This document shows positions 12,442-26,733 of a stretch of DNA of 64,000 bases, in pieces; within the stretch, counting starts at the first letter, position 1, and each line of letters opens with the position of its first letter. Made by a program: the position numbers and the translations under genes. The DNA is taken from contig KB445794.1 of NCBI GenBank assembly GCA_000320605.2, positions 495,863 through 559,862 of the forward strand, written 5' to 3'. Under the pieces are notes generated by a model, which did not search any database, was not told where the DNA came from, and saw nothing but the letters and a program-made list of their open reading frames with translations. This stretch comes from Gelatoporia subvermispora B (taxonomy: Eukaryota > Basidiomycota > Agaricomycetes > Polyporales > Gelatoporiaceae).

Positions 12442-13748
12442 ATGGCAGGGCTCATCTCTCCAAAGCCCCTCTCCTACATGCAGAACAACTTCCAGTACCC
12501 CCAGTTCGCCGCGCGCGACCAGCCCTTCGCGCGCGACCCCCGCACGGCCGCCCTCGCCCCGTACGAGTCCCCGGCCCCCGGCCTCCAGGGCCAGCACCAG
12601 CAGCTCCAGTTTGCGTCGGGCGCGGGCCTCGCGGTCGGCTCGGGTGCGGGCGTTGCTGCTGGGCTCGGCATTGGCATGAGCGGCGGGCTGGGCCAGGGCG
12701 GGATGGGCGTCGGGCTGCAGGGGGGCGCGCACGAGGAGGGCAAGATATATGCGCTTGTGATCGACCTCCTCGATGCGAACACCCGCGAGGCTGCCCTCCT
12801 GGAGCTCAGCAAGAAGCGCGAGCAGTACGACGACCTTGCGCTGGTGCTCTGGCACTCGTTCGGTGCGCGAGCCCGGTTTTGAGGCGCATATAGGAACTGA
12901 CGGTGCTTGATTTCAGGCATCATGCCCGCTCTGCTCCAGGAGATCGTCTCTGTGTACCCGCTGCTCCACCCGCCGAACCTGACCGCACACATCTCCAACC
13001 GCGTCTGCAATGCGCTCGCGCTGCTTCAGTGCGTTGCTTCTCACCCTGATACCCGCCAGCTCTTCCTGAACGGTATGTCACACTCTCATTCGCATGACCC
13101 AACGCTCACATGGCGCAGCGCACATCCCCCTCTTCCTTTACCCCTTCCTCAACACCACCTCCAAAACGCGGCCGTTTGAGTACCTCCGGCTCACCTCGCT
13201 CGGCGTGATCGGTGCGCTCGTCAAGCAGAACGACAACAACACCGTCATCCACTTCCTGCTCTCGACCGAGATCATCCCTCTTTGTCTCCGCATCATGGAG
13301 ACCGGCTCCGAGCTCTCCAAGACTGTGGCCATCTTCATTGTCCAGAAGATCCTCCTCGACGAGACAGGTCTCACGTACATCTGCCATACCTACGAGCGGT
13401 TCTACGCGGTCGGCACGGTCCTCAGCAACATGGTCAACCAGCTGGTGGAGACTCAGGCAGTGCGTCTGCTCAAGCACGTCGTTCGCTGCTACTTGCGCCT
13501 TAGTGACAATATGAGGTGAATACTGTTCTCCTCGTCACAAGCCATACATAACACTAACGTTATCCAGGGCACGAGAAGCACTCCGCGCATGCTTACCAGA
13601 GCCCCTGCGTGACAATACTTTCGCTTCACTGCTCAAGGTGCGCCTTTCTTCTCTTGTTGATTCCTCTCATACCAACATTCAACCTCAGGGCGATATGGTC
13701 ACGAAGCGCTGCCTCACAACGCTCCTCAACAACCTTGCTGAACCCTAA
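12442..13748 (+). CDS. CAF40: CCR4-NOT complex subunit CNOT9 (Caf40/Rcd1)
   Basis: Five exons (12442-12862, 12917-13072, 13119-13515, 13568-13637, 13689-13748) give 367 residues. The first 90 residues are low-complexity Gly/Gln/Ala. From [20 protein letters not shown] on, the sequence is the Rcd1 armadillo-like domain, with [33 protein letters not shown] and [15 protein letters not shown] all typical of the family. It is a scaffold in the CCR4-NOT deadenylase and contacts GW-rich partners and mRNA-decay factors; this is family knowledge. The ATG at 12442 is the first in frame of the Gly-rich head; a different N-terminus by alternative exon use is possible. Confidence 0.95.
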
Positions 13749-14021
13749 GTATATACATTGAGCCCCATTACTCCCGCCTGCGCTCATCAAAACACTGAAC
13801 CCTCATCGCACTGCTTTCGGACGGACAGGGTGCTGTATTTTTGCCTGTAGTATTGCATGCTTGTGTTACCCATATTACCACCCACCTATCATGCTGCTGT
13901 AGATTCTCGCACTAGTACCTAAGTAATGGATTGAATAGTGAATTTAGTGAACTGTGAAATAGCGGTATACATATGATATCCATCCCGTGCTCCGCGTCCA
14001 TGTTTCGTGCGTTTGATATGC

Positions 14022-17265
<3,244 letters not shown>

Positions 17266-17835
17266 CTAGTCCACCCTGAATTCAGATTATATTCCGGTAG
17301 GTTTTCTTCTTGCGTGTTCTTGTAGACCGACAACGCAGACCAAAGGAGCGACAAGATGAAGGGTATCAAGAGAAAGCTCCCTGCCCGGAGTGATGAATGG
17401 TCAGGCGCAGGCAAGTGCCTGCTGGCCTGGCCGCGGTACCGCCGGCTCGACGCGATCGCCACTCGCTCGCGTCTCACATCTCCGCCACGTGCTCTCATGG
17501 TTGCAATATCACACATGCCGCACACATTCATTGAGACCGCTACTATTGCATCCCTCGGACGTGTTCTCGGTAAACGATATACTTGCCAGACCATCGCGGA
17601 ATAGTATATCACTCCGCATAGTCCAGCAGAATCCAGTAACGGAGAGCCAACTGGGGTCATCGGTACCTTCTTCTGTGGACAGGAACCGAAGAATTACGAG
17701 TTACTTCCCAGGTTGACCACACGCGCACATCTTTTTCTGGAGCCAACGTCCGACTTCGCATATTCCTCCACCGATATTTGCGTTTTTTTTCGCAGGGTGG
17801 TGATGTCTCGTGGCCTGATCGACCCTTCGAGCAGA

Positions 17836-17841
17836 GATAAG
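17836..17841 (+). promoter_or_regulatory. GATAAG motif upstream of the amidase gene
   Basis: GATAAG fits the HGATAR site of fungal nitrogen-control GATA factors (AreA/Nit2 type). It lies 15 bp before a TATA box and about 150 bp before the amidase start. Nitrogen control is inference from a single short motif. Confidence 0.3.
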
Positions 17842-17855
17842 GCTCGTCTCGGGCC

Positions 17856-17862
17856 TATATAT
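17856..17862 (+). promoter_or_regulatory. TATA box of the amidase gene
   Basis: TATATAT sits about 125 bp upstream of the amidase ATG at 17988, a usual TATA-to-start distance for fungi once a short leader is allowed for. Confidence 0.45.
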
Positions 17863-17987
17863 GCTGCTGCAGTCGACGTGTTGCTCCTTGCACCTGCCTA
17901 GTGCAATCTGGTGTAAAGAACGCAAGAGACTGTACACATCCATTTGTTCTGAGCTGGGGAAATCATTTCTAAACTTCCTTGGTCACG

Positions 17988-20225
17988 ATGTACACGCACA
18001 CGTTACTGCAGCGATTCTTATCTGCCTGCATTTTGCTATCGGTCTTTATCCAAGCTGTGTCTGCAGGATGGTTCCCCTCCCGCTTCTCAAGATCTAAAGT
18101 TCGTGCGGCATTGCCAGATCTCTACGAAGCGTCAGTCGCGGAGCTTCAGGTGACTACAATCGTGCTAGTCACTACCTCAACAACAATATTGTCTGCTCAC
18201 AATGACACATAGGCAGGTCTGGATGCTGGCCAATTCACTAGCGTAGATCTAGTCAAGGTTAGTCATCGTGCTGGCGATAGCCATCGAAATATAAAATGTC
18301 CCTACCCAGGCATACTTTGCACGCATCGAAGAAGTAAACTTGCAGGGTCCTATGCTTCGCGCAGTGATTGAGACCAATCCTTCGGCGCTGGCCCAAGCTG
18401 CCGCCCTTGACGAAGAGCGAAAGACGTCGGGGCCACGTAGCGCGTTACATGGCATACCAGTTTTAGTGAAGGATAACATCGCTACAATTGCTTCAGAGGG
18501 TGATTCGAGTTAACGCTTCCAGAAATATTCGATCTCTGAACTCTGAGGCAGGCATGAACACAACGGCGGGTTCATTCAGCCTCCTAAAGTCGATCGTGCC
18601 GGAGGATGCAGGCGTCGTAAAAAGACTCCGCGCAGCGGGAGCCATCATTCTCGGTACGCAAACCCCCCTCAAAAACTGAAAGTCCGATCTCATGGTATTT
18701 ATCCAGGTAAAGCGAACCTATCGGAGTTCGCTGAGTTCCGAGGCAATTTGCCTTCAGGTTGGTCAGGCAGAGGTGGCCAAACCACGAACGCGTATTTCCC
18801 TCACGCTGACCCCGTGCGAGCATACTTCACCTTATTATCGTACATCTCTGACACTTTCGAGTCAGTGTGGTTCTTCCTCAGGGTCAGGGGTCGCCGCTTC
18901 TATTGGGTTAGCTGCTGTAACGCTCGGAACAGAAACAGATGGCAGTATTACTTGTCCTACGGATCACAATAATCTAGCAGGAATCAAGCCAACTGTCGGA
19001 TTAACATCCCGGGCAGGAGGTTAGCTGCCACATCGTTGAGCGAATTCGGTTTCGCTAAGCAACACTTACAGTCATCCCTATATCTGAACATCAGGATACG
19101 GTGGGCCCAATCGTGCGCTCAATGGCGGATGCCGCCGTTGTGCTTTCTATCATCGCCGGCGTGGATCCGAACGACAATTTCACCTTCGCTCAGCCCTCTC
19201 CTGTGCCTGACTTTACGAAAGCTTTGAATAAGGATGCTCTGAAGGGGAAACGTATTGGCGTTCCTCGTGCTGTGTTCTTGAACGATACCATTACTGGCAA
19301 CGACCCTTTCATAGGTCAAGCGTTCGAAGAGGCTCTCAACACGATCCGAAGCCTTGGTGCTACTGTCGTCGATCCTGCAGACATACCATCTGCAGAGCAG
19401 ATAATCAGGTCCAATGCCGAAAACCTCGTGCTGGACGTCGATTTCAAGGTACAGTGTCTGTGCTTCCGCATAACGATGCGAATTTCGATTTATTATTTCT
19501 AGATTCAACTGAATGCGTACTACGCGGCTCTTCTAGCAAACCCCTCTGGCGTTCGTACATTGGCAGAGCTAATCCAATTTGACAATGACAACCCTGCCCT
19601 AGAGGAGCCGCCACGCTTTCAAGATCAGTCAGGGTACGTCAACCACAAGTCGACCGGAGGTCATTCGAGTTCTTAATTCGTACCTAGGTTTATCGAATCG
19701 GAATCGACGAGCGGGATGAACTCGACGTATTTCCAGGCACTTGCTATGGATAAGGAACTCGGAGCGACGAACGGCATCGATGCGGCCCTTCAGCAGAACA
19801 AATTGGATGCCCTCGTTCTTCCCGCAGAAGGCTTTACCACTGTGCCAGCAGGTGACCAGCTCATTTCCTCGTGAAAGTTCGTTCTTCTAATCAAATCTGC
19901 ACGCGCAGCGATTGCTGGATATCCCATCATCACGGGTCAGTTTGTGCGTGACATCTGTGAGGAATGCTCACTCGTGTTACCCAATGCCGCAGTGCCCTTG
20001 GGTTTCTACCCCGATAATGTGACCATTGGTCTTGCCGGTCCTGAGACAATCTATCCAGCCCCTGGTGTCCCGTTCGGCCTATCGTTCCTCGGCACGGCTT
20101 TCAGCGAATTCGATCTCATCGGCTTTGCCTTCGCGTACGAGCAGAAGACACAGACGAGACTGGCGAGACGGGCCTTTGCGGGGGCTATCCCGAAGACGCA
20201 GTTGATCGATGTCATCGCAAAGTAG
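17988..20225 (+). CDS. Secreted amidase, amidase-signature family
   Basis: Eleven exons: 17988-18149, 18213-18257, 18310-18499, 18552-18653, 18707-18813, 18866-19019, 19072-19448, 19503-19633, 19688-19851, 19909-19935, 19993-20225; 563 residues. A hydrophobic N-terminus ending near VSAGWF looks like a signal peptide. The Ser-cisSer-Lys triad is present: Lys123 in VLVKDNIA, Ser in CGSSSGSG (203-210) and the likely nucleophile Ser229 in TETDGSI. The family hydrolyses amide bonds in small molecules or C-terminal amides; the substrate is unknown here. The N-linked-type NNT/NMT sequons and signal peptide suggest export. Basidiomycetes usually hold several paralogues, so no symbol is given. Confidence 0.92.
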
Positions 20226-20903
20226 ATACGCAATGTATCGGACGGAGAGGAACATCTCAGTCATGTTTGCAAGCCAACTGACACAAGCGAATTCACATTT
20301 GACGAACATCCAGTTCGAACATCGAAGACAGTGCTTCTCTCCTCATACAGTCCACAATAATTTCTACTTCAAGATGCAAATACCGCTGCTGAGATTAGGG
20401 ATCACGTTGATGCCGTGGGTGCTTTCAATGTACGATTTCGACAATGGGACCTCCGTGGTTGCTGGAGTCCCCTGAGATTGGGTAAGCATTGCAATTGGGT
20501 GATCAGAATGACAGTCGAAATACCTTCGTGGATGACGACGCGCTTGACGTGACTAGAGACAGGAGCCGTCACAGCAGCTTTCATCTGTATTGAGCCTGTC
20601 AGTGATTGAACCAGGGCTAGAAAGGTATGCGAAAAACCTGCCTTCATGACACTCATGACTATCCGATGTGAGGGATAGTGATTGGGCATACACGGTAATC
20701 CACTTAAACGGTAAATTTCGAAAACACAAGAACCGCACAAAACGATAGCGATTCAACCGCCCAGGGATTCAGAAGACGAGGGCAGAGAATAATATAACAT
20801 GTATGATCAGTGTTACTACAAAAATTCAATGCGATGCAATGTATCCTAGAATGTTCAACATCGAGTAATGCTGAATTATAACAGGAAGCATGGATGATAG
20901 ATC
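20226..20903. other. Intergenic region with a possible microprotein
   Basis: This 678-bp region lies between the convergent 3' ends of the amidase and VMS1 genes. Apart from a candidate two-exon short ORF on the minus strand (20425-20584), it holds no gene that I can see. Confidence 0.4.
20425..20584 (-). CDS. Possible spliced 35-residue microprotein
   Basis: ATG 20582-20584 opens an exon to 20524; a GT-AG intron of 52 nt (20523-20472) joins in phase to a second exon ending at TGA 20425-20427. The product begins MKAAVTAPVSSHVKRVVIHE and continues GDSSNHGGPIVEIVH. A TACAG precedes the ATG directly, so a 5' UTR intron is possible. The intron size matches the real introns of this window. No family is recognised, no signal peptide is obvious, and chance cannot be excluded. 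Confidence 0.3.
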
Positions 20904-23032
20904 TCATCGTGCACCAGAAAGGGCCTTGAGTCGCGCCTCCGCCGCTCGCGCCCTCCGCTCTCGCTCGACCTTCGCCCTCATCTCTGGCGTTAATCCCGCG
21001 ATCCCCTCCGCCGCTCCTGCGCTCCCACCAAGTTTCCTCGGCCCATTCACTGGTTCTGCCCTCACTCTCTCCACCACTGGCGGCGGACTCGGACTCTTCT
21101 CCTTCACCGCATCCTTTTCCCGCGCCTCGCGCTCACGCACGCGGTCCTTCAGCCCCTTCCGCCGTGCCTTCTTCTTTTCCTCGCGCCCCTCCTCCATCTC
21201 CGGACGCAGAACGCTCGGCACGCGTGCACCCCCTTCCGTGCCCAGCCAGTCCCATCGTTCTGGATCCGCCGCGGCCGCGCGCCGGAAGACATCGCGCACT
21301 ACTTTCGTCCGCGCCAGGTCGTACGCCGTGCGTCGCGTGCCCGCGCTTGGGGGAGCACGCGGCGCGTCGGACGCGTCAGACTCTGCTGCCGCGTCCTCCT
21401 CGTCGGCGCCGGCGGCTCGTGGAACGTCGATCGTTGGGTCTGCACCCGCTTGCTCGAGGAGCCACTGCACCACGTCCGGCTGGCCCGCGTGTGCGGCGAC
21501 CTGCAGAATCGTACTGCCCCGTTCGTCCGCCCATTCAGGCACAGGCGTGTCGATCCCCCCGAGGTCTGCGCCCTCTCGTGCCCAGAATGCCTTGAGGGCG
21601 TCGAGGCGGCTCTTGTGCACCATCTCGAGGAGTCGAAACCATTTTTCTCGGAGGACCTCCTCCTCACGGGATAGCTGACGGGGCTTCTCCTTCGACTTCT
21701 CGGGCTCGGCGGGTGTGGGGACGGCGGGCTTAGGCTTCGGCTTGGGGAGGGAAGCCAGGTAGGCTTCGTCCTGTGCGCGCAGAGCGTCCTCAGTAAGGTG
21801 GGATATTTTTACGCGCGTCAGTTCATTCAGGCAGCGGGTAAGTTCCGCTTGCGTTGGCCGGCGTGTGGGGAAGGGGAAAGTGCGCAGGCGATTGTCGCCT
21901 GAGAAGAGTACTCAACATTTACGCAGGGATGTGAAATTGCGGGAGGCGCACCTTTCTGGATGATAGCTCCGTCGTAATCCAAGAAAATTCGCCGATTCGA
22001 CACGCTTGCACGGATCCATATCCGTTCGCACTCGTCGATCTCTTCTGCCCAGTCTTGAAGCAGGTTGCGAATGTCCTGCGCGAACATGAGTGGGGCGTAA
22101 GTCCTCACAGATATAAACAACCTACATCTCGCAAAGCTTGCTCTCCGTATCTTCGCAGCATTGCACCAGCACTGACTGCCTTAGATTTTGCATTGTCATT
22201 CAGCCCTTGCGATCCACCCTGCTTGCGACGGGCTTTCGGAACAAAGACAGATTAGCATCGGCGTCTTCAGGACTATACATGCATACTGACTGGTATAGCG
22301 ATGGAAGGTTTTATGCTTCAAGACCTCTATCTCTGGCTTCGGTCTCTTCGGCTTCCCTTTTCTTGTGACACCCTCATCCTCCTCTTCAGCATCAGGGCGC
22401 TTCACGCGAACGATTGCCCCCGCAAAGTGCCCTCCGGCCGTCATGAACAGCGCCCACGTCCGTCCATACTCACCGCCGCTCTGCATTGCCTTCAGCTCTT
22501 CTAGATAGTCCGTCGGCGGAGTCTGTAGCGAGAACAGCGCCCGATATATGCCTACTTGCGTCGCGGGCGGTGAGTGGAACCACGCAAGGGGGGTCTGCGG
22601 TCCCGTGGGTGCATTCTCCGAGGGCGACGGCGATCGCGCAAGCTTGCGCGTCCGACTCACGAGTGCATCAACGTCGTCAGATTCGGTTTCGCTGCCAGAG
22701 GAAGACGCCGAACCAGAGAGCGAGTCCTCAAGGCCGTCGACGAGTTGCGCGAAGTGCGCCTCGGAGACGGGCGCGCCCCCGCCGAGGCGTATCTTCACGT
22801 TGTACCGATGCCAGTCAGAGCGGTAGTGCGTGCGCTGCTCGTTAACGTCGGCAAAAGAAGCACTCAGGCAGACATTACATGCGCGTGCGCCAGCGGCAGA
22901 GGGTGCGGAGGGTGGAGGAGAAGACGGGCGCGGAGGTGTGGGTGGCGCGACTTGATTGAGGACATTCCGAGGTATCAGTGTATCCAGGAGCTCCCGGGGA
23001 AGAGAATAAACGTGATACTGGAACTGAGACAT
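20904..23032 (-). CDS. VMS1: Vms1/ANKZF1 peptidyl-tRNA hydrolase of ribosome quality control
   Basis: Four exons (23032-22291, 22232-22126, 22075-21952, 21898-20904) give 655 residues. A C2H2-like finger (CNVCLSASF...HYRSDWH) lies near residue 50. The VLRF1 hydrolase domain spans about 180-330 and contains KQGGSQG, where the Gln is the catalytic residue of the family. An ankyrin segment (STILQVAAHAGQPDVVQWLL) follows, then a charged helix. Its end, RERRARAAEAR, fits the RX5AAX2R VCP-interacting motif, so Cdc48 binding is expected. Vms1 releases nascent chains from stalled 60S subunits, notably of mitochondrial proteins. Length and order match fungal orthologues. Confidence 0.95.
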
Positions 23033-23453
23033 TGATCTTGTGGTTCAGATAGTCCGATGGGGTAAAGTACAATGCAGAAGGCGATTGAGCAGACTGCAGA
23101 TTTTATAGATGGTTATACAGATAGTTGCGAGGATGACACCGGAGAGACAGATGACTCAGATCCGAAAACTATGGCTACAAAGACCAATGAATACACAGTT
23201 CAGTCAGCAATAAGTGACTCAGTCGTAGATCCGTCGCAGTCGGTGTCGTCGCCGGAAGCGGTGCAGACTTGGTCGCGCTGGATTTGGAAGCGCGTGATGG
23301 AGATACTGGATCGTGGGAAAGGTTGTCGCAGCCAATCACGAAAGGCATAGCACATTTTCTTGGACGTGCTCGCGAACGCTATACCCCGCCGCATTCAGCT
23401 TATTCCCTCCGCCTCTCTCCTCGCCCTTCCCTTCCTTTCTTTCTCGTTTCGCC
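23033..23453. other. Divergent promoter of VMS1 and MAK16
   Basis: A 421-bp divergent spacer. A 92-codon ATG frame at 23072-23350 is Asp/Glu/Ser/Thr-rich but matches nothing known to me and would overlap promoter sequence. A CT-rich tract (about 23406-23445) precedes the MAK16 start. Confidence 0.45.
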
Positions 23454-24776
23454 ATGCAGAGCGACGACGTGATCTGGTCGGTCATCAACCAGCAGTTCTG
23501 CTCGTACAAAGTCAAGTCAGTAACAGCGTGAGGTCGCCGTCGATCATAAACTCATCCGTTGGCGTACAGGGCCACCACTCAAAACTTCTGCCGTAATGAA
23601 TACAATGTCACTGGTCTCTGTAATAGACAGAGCTGTCCGCTTGCAAATTCCAGATATGCGACTGTCAGGGAGAAGGAAGGTACGCCGTGGGCCGGGCTAG
23701 CGACTCCTCGCTGGGGTCCTCATCAATCATTCTTGTCCAGGCGTGCTATACCTTTACGTGAAGACAATAGAGCGAGCGCACTCTCCAGCAAATATGTGGG
23801 AGAAGATCAAGCTTTCAAAGAACTACTCCAAGGCTCTTGGGCAGGTGCGCGACTCGGCCTTTCACAGACTGTGGCAAGCAATTTATGCTTTCGCTCCAGA
23901 TCGACCAGGAGCTCCTACACTGGCCAAACTTTACAATCCACAAATGCAAGCAACGTGTAACCAAAATCACACAATATCTCATCAAAATGCGTCGTCTGCG
24001 ACTACGACAAGAGTGCGCCATGTCGCTTCTTAATCATGAATGCCAAGTCTGACCTTCCCTTCCTCGTAGACCCAAACTTGTCGGCATCAAGAAGAAGCTC
24101 GACCGTCGCGAAGCTGTGCGGGAACGCAAAGCCCTATCCGCTGCGCGCCTCGAGCGCTCGATCGAGGCCGAACTCATTGAGCGCCTGAAGTCTAAGGCGT
24201 ACGGCGACGCGCCACTGAACGTCAACGAGGCCGTTTGGCAAGCGGTACTCGACCGCGAGCGTGGCGTCGACAAGGAGAAGGAGAAGGAAGCGGAGGAGCT
24301 TGACATGCTTGACGACGAGACAGACGAGGAGGACGAAGAGGAGTTAGAGGAAGAGGAGGGTTGGGGCGAGCGCGAGTTCGTGAGCGACCTCAGTGGGGAG
24401 GAGGATGAACTCAGTGATCTTGAGGATATTGAGGTATGTCTCGTACTGACGCTATCAGGCTGCGGTGTTCTCATGCTGCGTATAGTCCGACGAAGAGGAA
24501 GAGGGTGACGATGATGATGAGGACAGCGACGAGGATGGGGAAGATGCGAAGAAGACGATGCTTGGCAAGCGGAAGACTGCGCCCTCAAAGACCCAGAAAC
24601 CACCACGCAAAGGCCCAGAAAAGAAGGCTCGCCGTACGTTGATCTTACTTGCTCACGCTCGCACGATGTACTTAACCCGCCACCACCATCTGCCAGGCGG
24701 TCCCAGAGTGGAGGTGGAGTACGAACACGAGATGGAAACAACCCCGCTTACAAAAGAGATGCTTGCGAGTTGGTAG
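23454..24776 (+). CDS. MAK16: Mak16, 60S ribosome biogenesis factor
   Basis: Seven exons (23454-23515, 23570-23679, 23741-23844, 23900-24012, 24070-24433, 24486-24633, 24697-24776) give 326 residues. The N-terminal half is strongly conserved: [40 protein letters not shown] and [13 protein letters not shown] carry the zinc-binding cysteines. The middle [21 protein letters not shown] is basic. The C-terminal third is a long Asp/Glu-rich tract and a basic tail. Mak16 works in the nucleolus with Rpf1 in early 66S particles. The model matches the family length. Confidence 0.97.
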
Positions 24777-25038
24777 TCACCACGGCTGTCTATATTCTCG
24801 GAGCTGCATGTCATGTTATCTTCGCATTGCTTTCACTCATCGATTCATCATCACGGGAGACCCGGCTGAAATGGTGGAATGCCAGCCTGATACATCGATC
24901 CACTGACTGTGTACCAATGCGCGTTTTGTACAGTTCCGCATGGGAATCAAGTGGTGTGTACGCATTAACCCAATGCTCGCGTAATGTACAATAGATATGA
25001 CATGCTAGTAAGTAACTCAAGTGGGATATATCCGTGTA

Positions 25039-26125
25039 TTAGTTGGCTTTCTGTTTCTGCCGACGCTTTTCGATATCTTTCCGTGTCATCCGAGTACCCA
25101 AAATGACATCCCAGTGTACAAAGAATGGCTGCGAGAAGTTCGACTTGATCCCGATGACCTGAAACGCGAAGGCGAGTCAGCGTCAATCATAACAAATCTC
25201 AATTCTCGATGCAGTCGTACCTGATGATGGATATCATGATAGTCCGCATTATTCTTAGTGACAAGTTGCAGCGGGTCGAAAGGTAGACTGTATCCGCAGT
25301 GATCATCAACGGTCTTGAGCGTCGAAATGACGAAGAGGAAAATCGCCTCTCGTGTCGACATGCACGATACGAGCTCTGCAATGCCGGCGCCCGCGGTATC
25401 GAGCAACAGGCCTTCGAGGGGGTGATTGTACAGTGCGCCGAAGGCGTACGGGACGTTGAGTCGGTGATGAACGGAGTGCAATTTTTTGTACAGGTATGTG
25501 TTCATATGCATCCCACGATGGAGGAAGTATTGCCAGGTGTCGATGATGAACCTGCGAAATGGTGAAACGTGAGCTACGATCAATTTCCATTCCCTGAGTT
25601 CACGTACATTCCCAGCAGCATTTTCGACGTCGGAATGGCCCACCAGTAAATGTAGTACAGGATCTCTGCTCCGTAGTTGCGCAGAATCATCGAACCCTGC
25701 GTCTGGCCGAAAAGCCGCAATAGCATCCGCGACAGCTGCGGTGCCAGTCGCAGCATGTTGCTCAGATGGTCAACAGCCGCTCCCGTAGGTTTTTCCTCTA
25801 TCCACCAATATCCCAATAGGGTCTGCACCAGCTGCTGCAACAGCACAGCCTGGAGGACTTGCATACGCGTCGCACGATTCCGTGACTGAACTTCGGCTGA
25901 TTCATGTATTCTGTACTTGTCGAGCCACCGCCAATTCGAGAGGTCGAGAGCGTGGAAGAACAGTGATGCTGCCCAGTAGGCTACGACAGGAGCTGCGAGG
26001 GCGAAGAGATGGTCTGGGAGCCAAGAGAGGAGCGAGATGCGCGGACTATAGTAAACAGGGGTATTAGTCGAGAGATATTGTAGCTGGGAGGGTCCAAGAA
26101 AATGAGAGGAGTGGGTATAGTTCAT
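25039..26125 (-). CDS. SUR2: Sphinganine C4-hydroxylase, Sur2-type sterol desaturase superfamily
   Basis: Three exons (26125-25608, 25551-25221, 25158-25039) give 322 residues. The start MNYTHSSHF was chosen over an upstream in-frame ATG because it is followed directly by the membrane domain. Several hydrophobic segments flank the di-iron histidine clusters: FLHRGMH, LHSVHH and a late HDIHH, with DDHCGY between. This set defines the fatty acid hydroxylase family, and WQYFLHR, FGALYNHPLEGL and GIKSNFSQPFF fit Sur2. The enzyme converts dihydrosphingosine to phytosphingosine in the ER. Confidence 0.93.
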
Positions 26126-26412
26126 GTTCAGCGGCGTTACTATCGAGGAACTGCTGAGGAGTGATGAAGGCGTGCCGCAAGGACGACGGCACAGCCTGGC
26201 AGGGCGGGCGGAGAGAGGGTTTGAAGGTTTGCTGCGCCGCCACATCAAATTCTTGATAACTTTCACGTGAGACGAGCGCCCATCTAATCAGCGCACCCAG
26301 GCTTCTCGCGCCCTCTCGCGACTCGAACGCGTCCTCTCCATCCTGCTCCAGCCCATGAGCCGAGCTTCCGTCATTTTCAGTCTCTGATCCGTTCCTGGCC
26401 TAACTGTACACC

Positions 26413-26733
26413 ATGCAAGCGCAGCCGACAAATGCGACACAGGCCAAGGACAGGCACTACATGCAACTGAGCCACAGCCTAGCGCGATTGTCGCGTGCGG
26501 TGGCTCAGACCGCCGACCTCTGTGAAGTCCTCAAGATGAACCTCGATTCCATGCGCGTTTTGACTGCATCGCACGCCGCGCAGTAAGTATCCCTCGTAAA
26601 AGAATTTGGGCATCACGCCAGGGCACTGCGGGACACGATCTGATGCATCCGACACAGATTCATGACCGTTGCTGCTCAACTCAATCCAGATCCAGAGCGA
26701 GATACCTCCATGGACGTCCAGCAAGGAGACTAA
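26413..26733 (+). CDS. HSK3: DASH/Dam1 kinetochore complex subunit Hsk3
   Basis: Two exons (26413-26582, 26658-26733) with a 75-nt intron give 81 residues. The helix LSHSLARLSRAVAQTADLCE, followed by LKMNLDSMRVL and HAAQFMTVAAQL, fits the short Hsk3 family, whose yeast member has the same helix-linker-helix plan and a HGALFM motif at this place. Hsk3 is one of ten DASH ring subunits linking kinetochores to spindle microtubules. The call rests on motif memory for a very small protein, so a profile search is needed to confirm it. Confidence 0.72.

Larger units (their letters stand above)
17266..17987. other. Divergent promoter region between MSC2 and the amidase gene
   Basis: This 722-bp region separates two divergently transcribed genes and should hold both promoters. 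A GATAAG (17836-17841) and a TATATAT (17856-17862) lie upstream of the amidase start. No credible gene is seen inside. Confidence 0.5.
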
